Positions 28,580 to 38,684 of a stretch of 57,742 bases of DNA are shown in pieces. Positions within the stretch are counted from its first letter, which is position 1, and each line of letters begins with the position of its first letter. The stretch comes from Pararhodospirillum photometricum DSM 122 (GTDB lineage: Bacteria > Pseudomonadota > Alphaproteobacteria > Rhodospirillales > Rhodospirillaceae): the NCBI RefSeq assembly GCF_000284415.1, contig NC_017059.1, positions 1,159,156 to 1,216,897 of the forward strand. Direction: 5' to 3'. The notes beneath the pieces are model-generated. The model was not told where the DNA came from. It saw only the letters and a program-made list of their open reading frames with translations, and did no database searches. Made by a program: the position numbers and the translations under genes.

Positions 28580-29671
28580 ATGAAGCGGCGTGATTTTCTG
28601 GCGGCGGCCTCGGCCGGTACCGCCGTTGCGGTGGGCGGCTTGGCAGCCCCGGCCCTGGCGCAAGAGCGCCTGGAGTGGAAGATGGTGACGCCCTGGCCGA
28701 AAAACGCGCCCGGGGTCGGGGTCAATGCCCAGCGATTTGCCGACATGGTCACCGCCATGTCGGGCGGACGTCTGACCATCACCTTGTTCGCGGCCGGTGA
28801 GCTGGTGCCGCCGTTCGAGGTCATGGATGCCATTCAGGCCGACACGGCGCAGATTGGCCACGCGACCTCGTATTACTGGCAAGGCAAGGCGCCGGCCCTC
28901 AACCTATTCACCGCCATCCCGTTTGGCTTGATGGCCTGGGAACTGGACGCCTGGATCACCAATGGCCCCGGACAAGCGCTGTGGGAAGAGGTCTACGCCC
29001 CCTTTGGCATCCAGCCGTTTTACGCGGGAAACTCCGGCGTGCAGGCCGGCGGCTGGTTTAACAAGGAGATCAACACCCTTGAGGATCTCAAGGGGCTGCG
29101 CATGCGCATTGCCGGCCTGGGGGGCGAGGTGATGCGGCGCCTGGGAGCGGCCACCGTGCTAACGCCGCCGGGCGAGATCATGCCGGCCTTGATGGCAGGG
29201 GCGGTCGATGCCGCCGAGTGGGTCAGCCCCTGGCTAGACATTGCCTTTGGCCTCCAGAAAGCGGCCAAGTACTACTACATGCCAGCCTTCCACGAGCCCG
29301 GCCCCTCGCTGGAGGTGATTGTCAACAAGGCACGCTACCAAGCCCTGCCGGCCGACCTTAAAGCCATTGTCCGCTACGCCGCTCAGGCGACCAGCGCCCA
29401 GACCCTGGCCGACTTCACCTACAACAACACCCTGGTTTTCGCCGACATGGCGACCAAATACCCCACCATCCAAATCCGCACCTTCCCCGACGAGGTGATC
29501 CAGGAGATGGGGCGCCAGACCCGACTGGTTCTGGAGGATATGTCCGCCAAGGATCCCCTGACCGCCAAGGTCTATGAATCCCTGCGCACCTTCGTCTTGC
29601 AGTGCACCAAGTACCAAGATCACGCCGACTTGCCGGCGCTACGCCACCGCAAACTGGCCCTTGGCATTTAA
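28580..29671 (+). CDS. TRAP transporter solute-binding protein (DctP/TakP-like)
   Basis: A 363-residue periplasmic receptor. The ATG at 28580 follows a strong AAAGGAGGGGG site and begins a Tat-type signal (MKRRDFLAAASAGTAVAVGG ... APALAQ). The mature part starts with EWKMVTPWPKNAPGVGVNAQ, typical of the 2-keto-acid (TakP-like) branch; the ligand Arg lies in KGLRMRIAGLGGEV, and WVSPWLDIAFGLQKAAKYYY is conserved. It normally delivers ligand to DctQ/DctM membrane subunits, but neither is encoded nearby, so partners must lie elsewhere. A hairpin repeat follows the stop. Confidence 0.88.
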   Translation: MKRRDFLAAASAGTAVAVGGLAAPALAQERLEWKMVTPWPKNAPGVGVNAQRFADMVTAMSGGRLTITLFAAGELVPPFEVMDAIQADTAQIGHATSYYWQGKAPALNLFTAIPFGLMAWELDAWITNGPGQALWEEVYAPFGIQPFYAGNSGVQAGGWFNKEINTLEDLKGLRMRIAGLGGEVMRRLGAATVLTPPGEIMPALMAGAVDAAEWVSPWLDIAFGLQKAAKYYYMPAFHEPGPSLEVIVNKARYQALPADLKAIVRYAAQATSAQTLADFTYNNTLVFADMATKYPTIQIRTFPDEVIQEMGRQTRLVLEDMSAKDPLTAKVYESLRTFVLQCTKYQDHADLPALRHRKLALGI

Positions 29672-29678
29672 GGCAACG

Positions 29679-29718
29679 AGGGGTCTGGGGAGGCCGCGCC
29701 TCCCCAGCCTTGCCTTTT
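29679..29718. repeat. Hairpin repeat family A, copy 5
   Basis: aggggtctggggaggc, loop, gcctccccagcct then GCCTTTTT. It lies between the convergent TRAP receptor and MocR genes and is a likely bidirectional terminator. Confidence 0.75.
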
Positions 29719-31170
29719 TCATAGCCCCTCTAATCGACGAAAGGCCTCGTTGATTTCTTCCGGCGTCAGCGCGCCATACCCAATGATCAAGCTCCGCGCA
29801 AGATCCACACCGCCCCCCCGCAGCCCCGACGCCTCGGCCGGATAAAACCCGATGCCCCGCGCCCGAGCACACCGGGCCACCTCCTGGGCACTCGGAGCCG
29901 AGGGCGGCAAGGTGCAATAAAGATGCAAGCCGGCATCCGCCCCCTCCACCCGCAGCTCGGGACCAAACAGGGCCAAAAGACCAGCGCGCGCGGCATCACG
30001 ACGAGCGCGATAGGTCACGCGCAAACGGCGTAAATGCCGCTCAAAGCGGCCGCTGGCGAGAAACGCGGCCAGGATCTGCTGGTCAAGCCAGGACTGGCCA
30101 TAGCTCATCAACCCCTTGACGGCGCGGGCAGCGGGAACCAGGGCGCGCGGCACCACGACATAGCCCAGCCGCAACCCGTTGCCCAAGGTCTTGGAAAAGG
30201 ACCCGACATAAAGGGTACGCTCCAGCCCGTCGAGAGCGGCCAAGGCGGCAACGGGCGGCCGGTCGTAGATGATCTCTCCGTCGTAATCGTCTTCAATGAT
30301 GCGCCCGCCAAACTGGGCGCAGTGCTCAATGAGGGCCCGCCGCCGCGCCAGGGTCATGACCGCCCCGGTGGGAAACTGGTGGGACGGCGTGACAAACACC
30401 AAGCGTGGGCGCACGCCGCGCAGGGCGGTCGGATCCAGGCCCTCGTGGTCGAGGGGGACGGGATGGATCCGCGCCCCATGATCCTCGAACACCCGGGCGG
30501 CGGCATCGTAGCCGGGGGCTTCCAGGGCAACCGGGGTGCCGGGCTCGACCAGCAGGCGGGCGATCAGGTTCAAGGCTTCCTGGGCGCCAGCGGTGATGAT
30601 CACTTGGTCGGGCGCGGCGGCAAGGCCCCGGGCGCCGGCCAGATGGGTGGCGATGGCGCTGCGCAAATCCGGGTCGCCACCGCGATCGCCGTAGTCGGCC
30701 AACCCCCGGGCGCAAGCGCCCAATACCATACCGGCCAGCATGCGCCATGTATGCGCGGGAAACAGCCGGGGATCGGGACGGCCATACCAGAAGTCAAACA
30801 CCGGCCGCCCCTCGCCCGCCAGCACGGGCGGCGGAACGGCGGGCGGCACCACGGGCGGCGGTTCTTGCGGATCGGGGACGGGGCGTGTTTCGGGTAGGGC
30901 CGGCGCGGGGGTGAGGTTGGGCGGCAGGAGACGGGCCACAAACGTCCCGGATCCGGCGTGGCGCTCGATATAGCCCTCGGCGGCCAGCCAGTCGAAAGCC
31001 AGGACCACCGTGTTGCGCGACACCCCCAGGCTTTGCGCCAACTCGCGGGTCGAGGGCAGACGAGCGCCGGCCGGCAGATGCCCCGCCATCACCCGGTCGC
31101 GGATAAAGCGATAGATCTGCTCTTGCAAGGTAGGGGCGCTGCTGGTGCGTTCCAAGGCGATAGGCAGCAT
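29719..31170 (-). CDS. MocR/PdxR-type transcriptional regulator (GntR-HTH plus aminotransferase domain)
   Basis: About 483 residues from the ATG before LPIALERTSSAP, which has a GGGAGA ribosome site; longer starts lack family similarity. The N-terminal GntR winged helix (about residues 15-80) reads IYRFIRDRVMAGHLPAGARL, then RELAQSLGVSRNTVVLAFDW. A proline-rich linker leads to a fold-type I aminotransferase domain (about 125-483) with the PLP lysine in VGSFSKTLGNGLRLGY and the PLP-phosphate and Asp motifs FVTPSHQFPTGAVM and EDDYDGEI. Such proteins sense PLP or amino compounds. It diverges from a PNPOx-like gene, which suggests it controls that gene. Confidence 0.9.
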   Translation of the reverse strand: MLPIALERTSSAPTLQEQIYRFIRDRVMAGHLPAGARLPSTRELAQSLGVSRNTVVLAFDWLAAEGYIERHAGSGTFVARLLPPNLTPAPALPETRPVPDPQEPPPVVPPAVPPPVLAGEGRPVFDFWYGRPDPRLFPAHTWRMLAGMVLGACARGLADYGDRGGDPDLRSAIATHLAGARGLAAAPDQVIITAGAQEALNLIARLLVEPGTPVALEAPGYDAAARVFEDHGARIHPVPLDHEGLDPTALRGVRPRLVFVTPSHQFPTGAVMTLARRRALIEHCAQFGGRIIEDDYDGEIIYDRPPVAALAALDGLERTLYVGSFSKTLGNGLRLGYVVVPRALVPAARAVKGLMSYGQSWLDQQILAAFLASGRFERHLRRLRVTYRARRDAARAGLLALFGPELRVEGADAGLHLYCTLPPSAPSAQEVARCARARGIGFYPAEASGLRGGGVDLARSLIIGYGALTPEEINEAFRRLEGL

Positions 31171-31297
31171 GACGAACGACGTCTCCCGGCCAGCGTGTCG
31201 CGGTGGCTCCATGCGCGGCAGCCGCGGCGGATCTAGGGGCAAGGCGGTGGGGCTGCCACAGTGGGGCGGTTCTCGATCAACCAGAAGGATCTCCCCG

Positions 31298-31948
31298 ATG
31301 ACCGACACCCCTCCCAGCGAGCGGACCCGCGTCAAACGCTATCACTGGCTGGCAAAGTACGACAAGGAAACCATCCACGCCATCCTCGACGCCTGCCCCC
31401 ATGCCCACGTCGGCTATCTCCACGAGGGGCACCCCCTGGTGACCCCCACCTTGGTATGGCGCGATGGCGAGGTCTTGTACTGGCACGGATCGCGGGTGGC
31501 CCGCATGATCCAGGCGACCACGGGACAGGAAGTGTGCCTGTGCGCCTCGATCATCGATGGGCTGGTGCTGGCCCGCTCGGCCTATAACTACAACATCAAC
31601 CACCGCTCGGTGATGGTGTTCGGCGTGGCCCAGCCGGTGACCGATCCGGCGGAAAAAGAGGCCCAGCTCAAGCGCTTCGTCAACGGCCTGATCCCCGGCC
31701 AGTGGGACCGCCTGCGCCCGATGACCGAGCAGGAACTCAAAGTGACAGCCCTGATGCGCCTCGACCTCACGGAAGCCTCGGCCAAAGTGCGCACCGGCCA
31801 GCCCGAAGACGACGAAGCCGACTACGCCCTGCCCATCTGGGCCGGCGTCATCCCGATCACCACAACCATCGGAACCCCAGAACCGGACCCGCGCAACCTC
31901 CCTGAAGCGGAAATGCCGGCCGATGTTCTGAAGTTTAAAATCGGCTAG
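31298..31948 (+). CDS. Pyridoxamine 5'-phosphate oxidase-like FMN-binding protein
   Basis: A 216-residue split-barrel flavin protein related to NimA/PNPOx-like families. Family features are an N-terminal TRVKRYHWLAKYDKETIHAI, the strand HVGYLHEGHPLVTPTLVWR with the flavin-contacting region, and NYNINHRSVMVFGVAQPV. It is not PdxH itself, lacking the C-terminal PLP-contact tail. Its start lies 127 bases from the divergent MocR gene, so it is the probable regulated target. The substrate is unknown. Confidence 0.82.
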   Translation: MTDTPPSERTRVKRYHWLAKYDKETIHAILDACPHAHVGYLHEGHPLVTPTLVWRDGEVLYWHGSRVARMIQATTGQEVCLCASIIDGLVLARSAYNYNINHRSVMVFGVAQPVTDPAEKEAQLKRFVNGLIPGQWDRLRPMTEQELKVTALMRLDLTEASAKVRTGQPEDDEADYALPIWAGVIPITTTIGTPEPDPRNLPEAEMPADVLKFKIG

Positions 31949-31968
31949 CGGGGGCGGTCAGACGCGGC

Positions 31969-32034
31969 GACGCGGGGCTGTCGCCCCGGACCCCACCTGG
32001 AGGCTGACGCCTCCAGACCTCCGCTTTCTTTTAT
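31969..32034. repeat. Intergenic repeat family B, copy 1
   Basis: A 66-base element with two hairpins, GGGGC-TGTC-GCCCC and CTGGAGGC-TGAC-GCCTCCAG, ending CTTTCTTTTAT. The second copy at 55383-55448 differs at two positions only. It follows the PNPOx-like gene as a probable terminator. Confidence 0.85.
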
Positions 32035-32218
32035 GGCTCTTCAAGGCGGTTTTTAGAGAAGTCTCCCGGTAGCAAAACGCCTCGAAACTCCCCCTCCCCG
32101 GCAGCTTGCCGCCCGTTGCGGCAGCCTGATCAAACCGGCAATCCTGCTGGAGATCAAATGGCCACCACCCTATTGCACCACGCAATGGGACATGATCCGT
32201 GGGGATGTCGCCTGAAAG
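32035..32218. other. Short region with an open fragment
   Basis: No complete gene. A plus-strand frame without a start (about 32057-32215) is open for about 50 codons and ends IKWPPPYCTTQWDMIRGDVA-stop, which looks more protein-like than random. I cannot assign it; it may be a gene remnant at the edge of the AT-rich gene. Confidence 0.25.
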
Positions 32219-34090
32219 TCATTTTTCAGGACTTGGATCTGCCGGAGAGGCAGTGAGCGCCGGTGCATGTTGGGTCATGTTAAACCGGAGCACCTCTTCG
32301 AAGACGCGATTGCGTGCCTTGGCATCAATGATCAATGAGGCCGCAGGCATCACGTAGAGGTGCAGTGGGATATCGTCGTTTGAGCCAGTGGCGAAGTCGT
32401 TATAGACAACTCGCTCGCTCAACGAGAACACGTCCTTGAACCCAGAGCGTTTCATATCCCTGTAAAATTCGTCATCGATCTCGACGATAGAGAAGGCGAA
32501 AACCTCCCGCACCGTCTTAATCCTATCTACCAACTCACTGGCATAGAGGCGGCACTGGAGTAGTGCCTTGTTATTATCATAGATATCGGCACCAGGTTTC
32601 TTGAATTCAATGATGACAAGTTTATTGGGGTGGCCTTCATTGTCCTTTGAAAAAAAGGCTGCGACATCGGGTTTGCGCTTCTGTTTCGATTCTGTTTCGA
32701 CGCCAACCTCGCGAACGATTTTCGCTAGAGTTGCATCGCTGTAGATGCTTGAATAGGAAAGGAACTTGTCGTCCACGAGCCAGACATTGTTTTCTCGGAT
32801 ATCGTCACCGTTACTTTTTTTTCTTAGAATTGCATTGTGGAGGAACTCTTCCGCAGATTCGCGGGGCATCTTAGCTAACGAGTCGATAACCAGTGCCCGA
32901 TGGACGATAAAGCGAGCCAAGTCGTCACTGGCGAGATGAGATATATCGTCGAAGTTCGCCTTGCGACCCTCGATCAAGTCTTCAACCAGCCGATCTTCGC
33001 GCCGTGCCTGTTGTGCACGGTAAGTTTTAACGATCTCGTCAGCGTCCAGCATCGCAGCATCCCCGTTTAAGGAGCTGATGGTGATAAATGGATAATATTT
33101 TTTGAGTTTCTCAATGTTAGATTCTTTGAATGAATCGATATCGCCTTTCGCTGTCTCGTTAATCATGGCCAAACATTCGTCGTGGATACGCGGCATGAGC
33201 ATCTCACGGCTGATCGGCGACACGAGATCTACATCAGAGTCCGTTTTGGGAATTTCGAGTTTCTGGCGCTCGATATTGGAAGTGCGGTTTAGGTAGGTCG
33301 ATGTGACTGAAATGAGGTAACGGCAGATATCGAAGCGCTTGCTGATCTGATATTCTTCAACACAGAGCTGGTCAGCGCAGAGCATTGCGACTATGCCCTT
33401 ACGCGGGGCCTCTTCGCGGAAAAGATAGCAGTCGAACGTCTCGCCACCGACCTCGAAAAACCGGGTTTTCAGCGCCTCAATTTGGTCTGCCGAAAAAGAA
33501 AATGACACCGGAAATGGCTGCTGCGAATTATGGGTGAAGGTGACCGATATGATCTGTCCGGCCTGCTTCTTCAGGAACAACAACAGGCGCAGGTCGTCGC
33601 ACATCGAATTTATCAGTTTTGCGACCTGTGTATTGATTTCTTCCTTCGGCTCGGAGATGGTTATCCTCGTATTCGGACTACCGGAAGATTTAGTTCTTTT
33701 AACATCCTCTAACTTAAAATCGGGGGTGTAGCGGAATTCGACTAGGTGCTCTGCTAGTTGGCTGCGAACCTCGACGCGATTAGCATATTTCAAAAAGGCG
33801 AGGCGACCGACACCCTTGCCACCAATATCGTCTTTGTGGCCGGTGCAAATTTCGTCGAAATAATTCAGGTTGTCTTGGGTGAATCCCTCGCCATTGTCGG
33901 AAATGATGATGCGGTCGAGGACGTTGCGCTCTTCGTCACTAAATAGCTTCTTCTGAAAAAAGAGTTCGACACAAATCTCATTGGCGCCAGCGTGGATTGA
34001 ATTAGTGATGCCTTCACGGATCACGTCTCGTGCTGTCACGCCACCTTTGTAATGTTCAGCAATGAATTTTTTAAGATTGATCCGTGCCAT
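32219..34090 (-). CDS. GHKL-ATPase protein with C-terminal PD-(D/E)XK-like motif, putative defence gene
   Basis: A 623-residue protein from the ATG before ARINLKKFIAEHYKGG; a start 18 codons earlier is poorer. The N-terminus is a GHKL (Hsp90/MutL/MORC-type) ATPase: N box REGITNSIHAGA (E26, N30), DNGEGF (65-70), and the lid GGKGVGRLAFLKYA (90-103). A long helical middle follows. Near the C-terminus, KPDVAAFF (D475), then VIIEFKKPG (E495, K497) matches the D...ExK core of PD-(D/E)XK nucleases. GHKL ATPases linked to such nucleases are known from restriction-like defence loci. The gene is visibly AT-richer than its neighbours, uses many A/T-ending codons and stands alone between unrelated genes, suggesting transfer. 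No methylase or helicase partner is adjacent. Confidence 0.7.
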   Translation of the reverse strand: MARINLKKFIAEHYKGGVTARDVIREGITNSIHAGANEICVELFFQKKLFSDEERNVLDRIIISDNGEGFTQDNLNYFDEICTGHKDDIGGKGVGRLAFLKYANRVEVRSQLAEHLVEFRYTPDFKLEDVKRTKSSGSPNTRITISEPKEEINTQVAKLINSMCDDLRLLLFLKKQAGQIISVTFTHNSQQPFPVSFSFSADQIEALKTRFFEVGGETFDCYLFREEAPRKGIVAMLCADQLCVEEYQISKRFDICRYLISVTSTYLNRTSNIERQKLEIPKTDSDVDLVSPISREMLMPRIHDECLAMINETAKGDIDSFKESNIEKLKKYYPFITISSLNGDAAMLDADEIVKTYRAQQARREDRLVEDLIEGRKANFDDISHLASDDLARFIVHRALVIDSLAKMPRESAEEFLHNAILRKKSNGDDIRENNVWLVDDKFLSYSSIYSDATLAKIVREVGVETESKQKRKPDVAAFFSKDNEGHPNKLVIIEFKKPGADIYDNNKALLQCRLYASELVDRIKTVREVFAFSIVEIDDEFYRDMKRSGFKDVFSLSERVVYNDFATGSNDDIPLHLYVMPAASLIIDAKARNRVFEEVLRFNMTQHAPALTASPADPSPEK

Positions 34091-34303
34091 GATGACTGTT
34101 GAGTTAGGCCAGCCTCTGACGGGCAAGTTTATCACGAGACTCACGATGCCACAGAAGGTGACGCCTTGCTAGCCTAGGAGTTCGCGACCGTCCAAAAGAT
34201 CGTGCCCCATCACATGGTGTTACCGTCGTGTCGCGGCCTTCACCGCCTTGTCGCGTGCAGGACGTAGGCCATGCCTCGGGGCGTGGTCCGTCGAGCGAGG
34301 CGG

Positions 34304-34325
34304 CTGGGGAGGCTCGCCTCCCCAG
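34304..34325 (-). repeat. Hairpin repeat family A, copy 6 (flavodoxin terminator)
   Basis: CTGGGGAGGC / GCCTCCCCAG with a two-base loop, ten bases beyond the flavodoxin stop on the minus strand. Confidence 0.75.
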
Positions 34326-34335
34326 CCTGGGGGGG

Positions 34336-34818
34336 TTAGCGGATCTGGTCGATCCAGGCGGTGAGGCGTTGGTCGGTGAGGGTGGGTTGTTGGTCTTCGT
34401 CGAGGGCGAGGCCGACGAAGCGGCCGTCGCGTTGGGCGGCGGAGCCGGTGTGGTCGTAGCCTTTGGTGTCGGTGAAGCCAACCACCTGGGCGCCGCGATC
34501 CACCACGATGTCGTAGAGGATGCCCATGGCGTCCACAAAGGTGTCGGGGTAGGTCATTTGGTCCCCGGTGCCGAACAGGGCGACCCGTTTGCCCGACAAC
34601 TGGGCTTCCTTGAGCAAGGAGAGCCGGTCTTCCCAGTCCGATTGCAGATCGCCGAAGCCGTAGGTGGGGCAGCCCAGGATCAGCAGGGCTGGTGATTCCA
34701 GGTCGGCAACGCTGGCCTTGGTGATGTCAATCGCTCGGCCCTGGAGACGGCTGGCAAGGCGCTGGGCGATCCCTCGGGTGGTGCCGCCATCGGATCCATA
34801 GATCACGTGAACACTCAT
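34336..34818 (-). CDS. fldA: Long-chain flavodoxin
   Basis: A 160-residue FMN electron carrier that can replace ferredoxin under iron shortage. It has the phosphate loop YGSDGGTTRGIAQ, the first FMN-flanking loop GCPTYGFGDLQSDWEDRL with Trp, the second aromatic loop GTGDQMTYPDTFVDAM, and the inserted long-chain segment KGYDHTGSAAQRDGRFVGL. A near-consensus Fur box lies about 32 bases before the start, so iron repression is expected. It could serve nitrogenase (NifF-like) or general metabolism; sequence alone does not decide. Confidence 0.92.
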   Translation of the reverse strand: MSVHVIYGSDGGTTRGIAQRLASRLQGRAIDITKASVADLESPALLILGCPTYGFGDLQSDWEDRLSLLKEAQLSGKRVALFGTGDQMTYPDTFVDAMGILYDIVVDRGAQVVGFTDTKGYDHTGSAAQRDGRFVGLALDEDQQPTLTDQRLTAWIDQIR

Positions 34819-34849
34819 GGGCTTTCCCTCTCTGTGGTCGGGTTTAAGA

Positions 34850-34868
34850 GATAATGAGTGTCATTATC
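34850..34868. promoter_or_regulatory. Fur box upstream of flavodoxin
   Basis: GATAATGAGTGTCATTATC is a perfect 8-base inverted repeat around a 3-base centre. It matches the classical 19-bp Fur box at 16 of 19 positions, differing only in the centre. It overlaps the expected promoter region of the flavodoxin gene on the minus strand. Confidence 0.85.
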
Positions 34869-35040
34869 AAAAAATCCAGGAAAAAGGCCAGAGGGCAAAA
34901 ACCGATGCCCCGCCGGGTTGCCTCGGTTTGGGGAAGGCCAAAGACCCCAATTTTGCTATGGTGTCCCAGTGGAAACGGTGCCGCGATTCTCTGGAATCTT
35001 TTTCATGTCGTCCGAGAGCGGGGGCGGTGAGAAAGAGGGA

Positions 35041-35068
35041 AGGCTGGGGAGGCATGGCCTCTCCAGGC
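35041..35068. repeat. Hairpin repeat family A, copy 7
   Basis: CTGGGGAGGC ATG GCCTCTCCAG with one mismatch, 65 bases before the DUF2235 start. In this upstream position it could attenuate read-through into the gene. The rest of 34869-35132 shows no gene. Confidence 0.6.
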
Positions 35069-35132
35069 CCTTCGTTTCGTTGGGGCGCGGGCTTGGTCTT
35101 TAGGAACTCGGTTGAAACGCAAGGAGGTTTTG

Positions 35133-36437
35133 ATGAGTGAGAGCGCAAAAAGTGACCTCCTATCGGCGGGTCATCGGGTGGAAGAGGGGCGTAACCTCGT
35201 CGTTTGTTGTGATGGGACCAGCAATGAGCCGGCGCCGACGGGGGCGGGTGTTGGATCGACCAATGTCGTTCATCTGTTTCGCGCGTTGAGCAAGGGGGAG
35301 AAGCAGATTGTTTACTATGACCCTGGGGTGGGGACCTCGGGGATTTTGGATTTGTGGCGGCGGCGGTCCAATCGGATCCGGGCTTTGGCCGAGCAGGCGA
35401 CCGGGGATGGGCTCGATGAGCATGTGATCAGCGCCTATCGGTTTCTCTGCGAGCACTACCGGGCGGGGGATCGTATTTCCCTGTTCGGGTTCAGCCGTGG
35501 GGCCTACGCGGCGCGGGTGGTGGCTGGGGTAATCCATCAGGTGGGCTTGCTTCGGCCCGAGCAGGCCAATCTCGCGGCTTTCGCGGTGAAGGCCTATAAG
35601 ATGTCGAGCGATCAGGACAATCTCGCGATTGGCTGGCGGTTTGCCCGTGACGTGGGGACGCGACGGGTCTTGATCCATTTCTTGGGGCTGTGGGACACCG
35701 TGGGCTCCATGATCGCGCCCTTGAGGGATCGCTTGGCCATTGGCCTTGTCCATTTGCCCTACACGCGCCGCAATCCTTCGGTTGCTTGTGTGCGCCACGC
35801 CATGGCGATTGATGAGCGTCGGCGGATGTTTCGGGTGAATTTGTGGCACCCCGGTCCTTTTGTGCCGAATCCTTTCGATCCTCAGAAGACCGTGGCGCAG
35901 GATGTGGCGCAGGTTTGGTTCGCCGGAGCACATGGCGATATTGGTGGGGGACACGCCGAGGCTGAAAGCGGTCTGTGTAAGGTTTCGCTCCGCTGGATGG
36001 TGGGCGAGGCGGCGGCGGCTGGGCTTTCCTTCAACAAAAAAATGCTGAAAAACATCGTTGAGGGGCAAAAGAACGCGCGTGGCGAGGTGGTCTATGCCCC
36101 GGAAGATCCCCTGGGGCCTCTTCACCCAGAGCCGACCGGGCCGTGGTGGCTGCTTGAATATTTTCCCAAATCAGTCAAGTACCGGGAATGGCCCGAGCGT
36201 AAAACGTTGGGCGGCTGGTATCTGCCGGCGGGTGAACCGCGTGTGCTCGGCGACACCGCTTGGATCCATGAATCCGTGGTGACGCGGGCGGCCCAGGGGT
36301 ATGCCCCGGTCAATCTTGGGGCAGACATCACGCGCTATCAGGTCGCGCGGACCCTGCCCCTGCCCCCTCCAAGGAACATGGGAGAGGGGGAGGCCGGGGA
36401 TTCCCAGCCGTCTCCTTCCTTTCTCATTGATTCATAA
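35133..36437 (+). CDS. DUF2235 alpha/beta-hydrolase (Tle1-like)
   Basis: A 434-residue soluble protein from the ATG at 35133 behind AAGGAGG. Family marks: NLVVCCDGTSNEP at residues 21-33, the nucleophile elbow LFGFSRGAYAAR (Ser121), HFLGLWDTVGSM, and WFAGAHGDIGGGH with the catalytic-type His. DUF2235 proteins include type VI secretion phospholipase effectors (Tle1), but many family members stand alone and act in the cytosol. No VgrG, adaptor or immunity gene is adjacent, so an effector role is not supported here. The C-terminus ends in a low-complexity Pro/Gly stretch that may be drifted sequence. Confidence 0.82.
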   Translation: MSESAKSDLLSAGHRVEEGRNLVVCCDGTSNEPAPTGAGVGSTNVVHLFRALSKGEKQIVYYDPGVGTSGILDLWRRRSNRIRALAEQATGDGLDEHVISAYRFLCEHYRAGDRISLFGFSRGAYAARVVAGVIHQVGLLRPEQANLAAFAVKAYKMSSDQDNLAIGWRFARDVGTRRVLIHFLGLWDTVGSMIAPLRDRLAIGLVHLPYTRRNPSVACVRHAMAIDERRRMFRVNLWHPGPFVPNPFDPQKTVAQDVAQVWFAGAHGDIGGGHAEAESGLCKVSLRWMVGEAAAAGLSFNKKMLKNIVEGQKNARGEVVYAPEDPLGPLHPEPTGPWWLLEYFPKSVKYREWPERKTLGGWYLPAGEPRVLGDTAWIHESVVTRAAQGYAPVNLGADITRYQVARTLPLPPPRNMGEGEAGDSQPSPSFLIDS

Positions 36438-36620
36438 AACAAAAAGGGGAAAAGGGGCATCGCGCCAAGCGGGGGTGGGGGCCAGCCCGACCAACCGGTC
36501 AGAGGCTTGGTAAGGGAGCCTCGGGTTTCCAGAGCAAGCGCCGTGGCCGCACTCTTGCCGTGGGCGCTAAGGGAGCGTACCCATAAAGAAGGAAACGGAA
36601 TAAGCGCGGGGAGAAGAGCC

Positions 36621-38680
<2,060 letters not shown>

Positions 38681-38684
<4 letters not shown>

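Noticed and set aside
34336..34818. Flavodoxin considered as part of a nitrogenase cluster
   Set aside because: No nif gene is adjacent; the Fur box favours iron control.
35133..36437. DUF2235 gene considered as a type VI effector locus
   Set aside because: No VgrG, PAAR, adaptor or immunity gene in reach.
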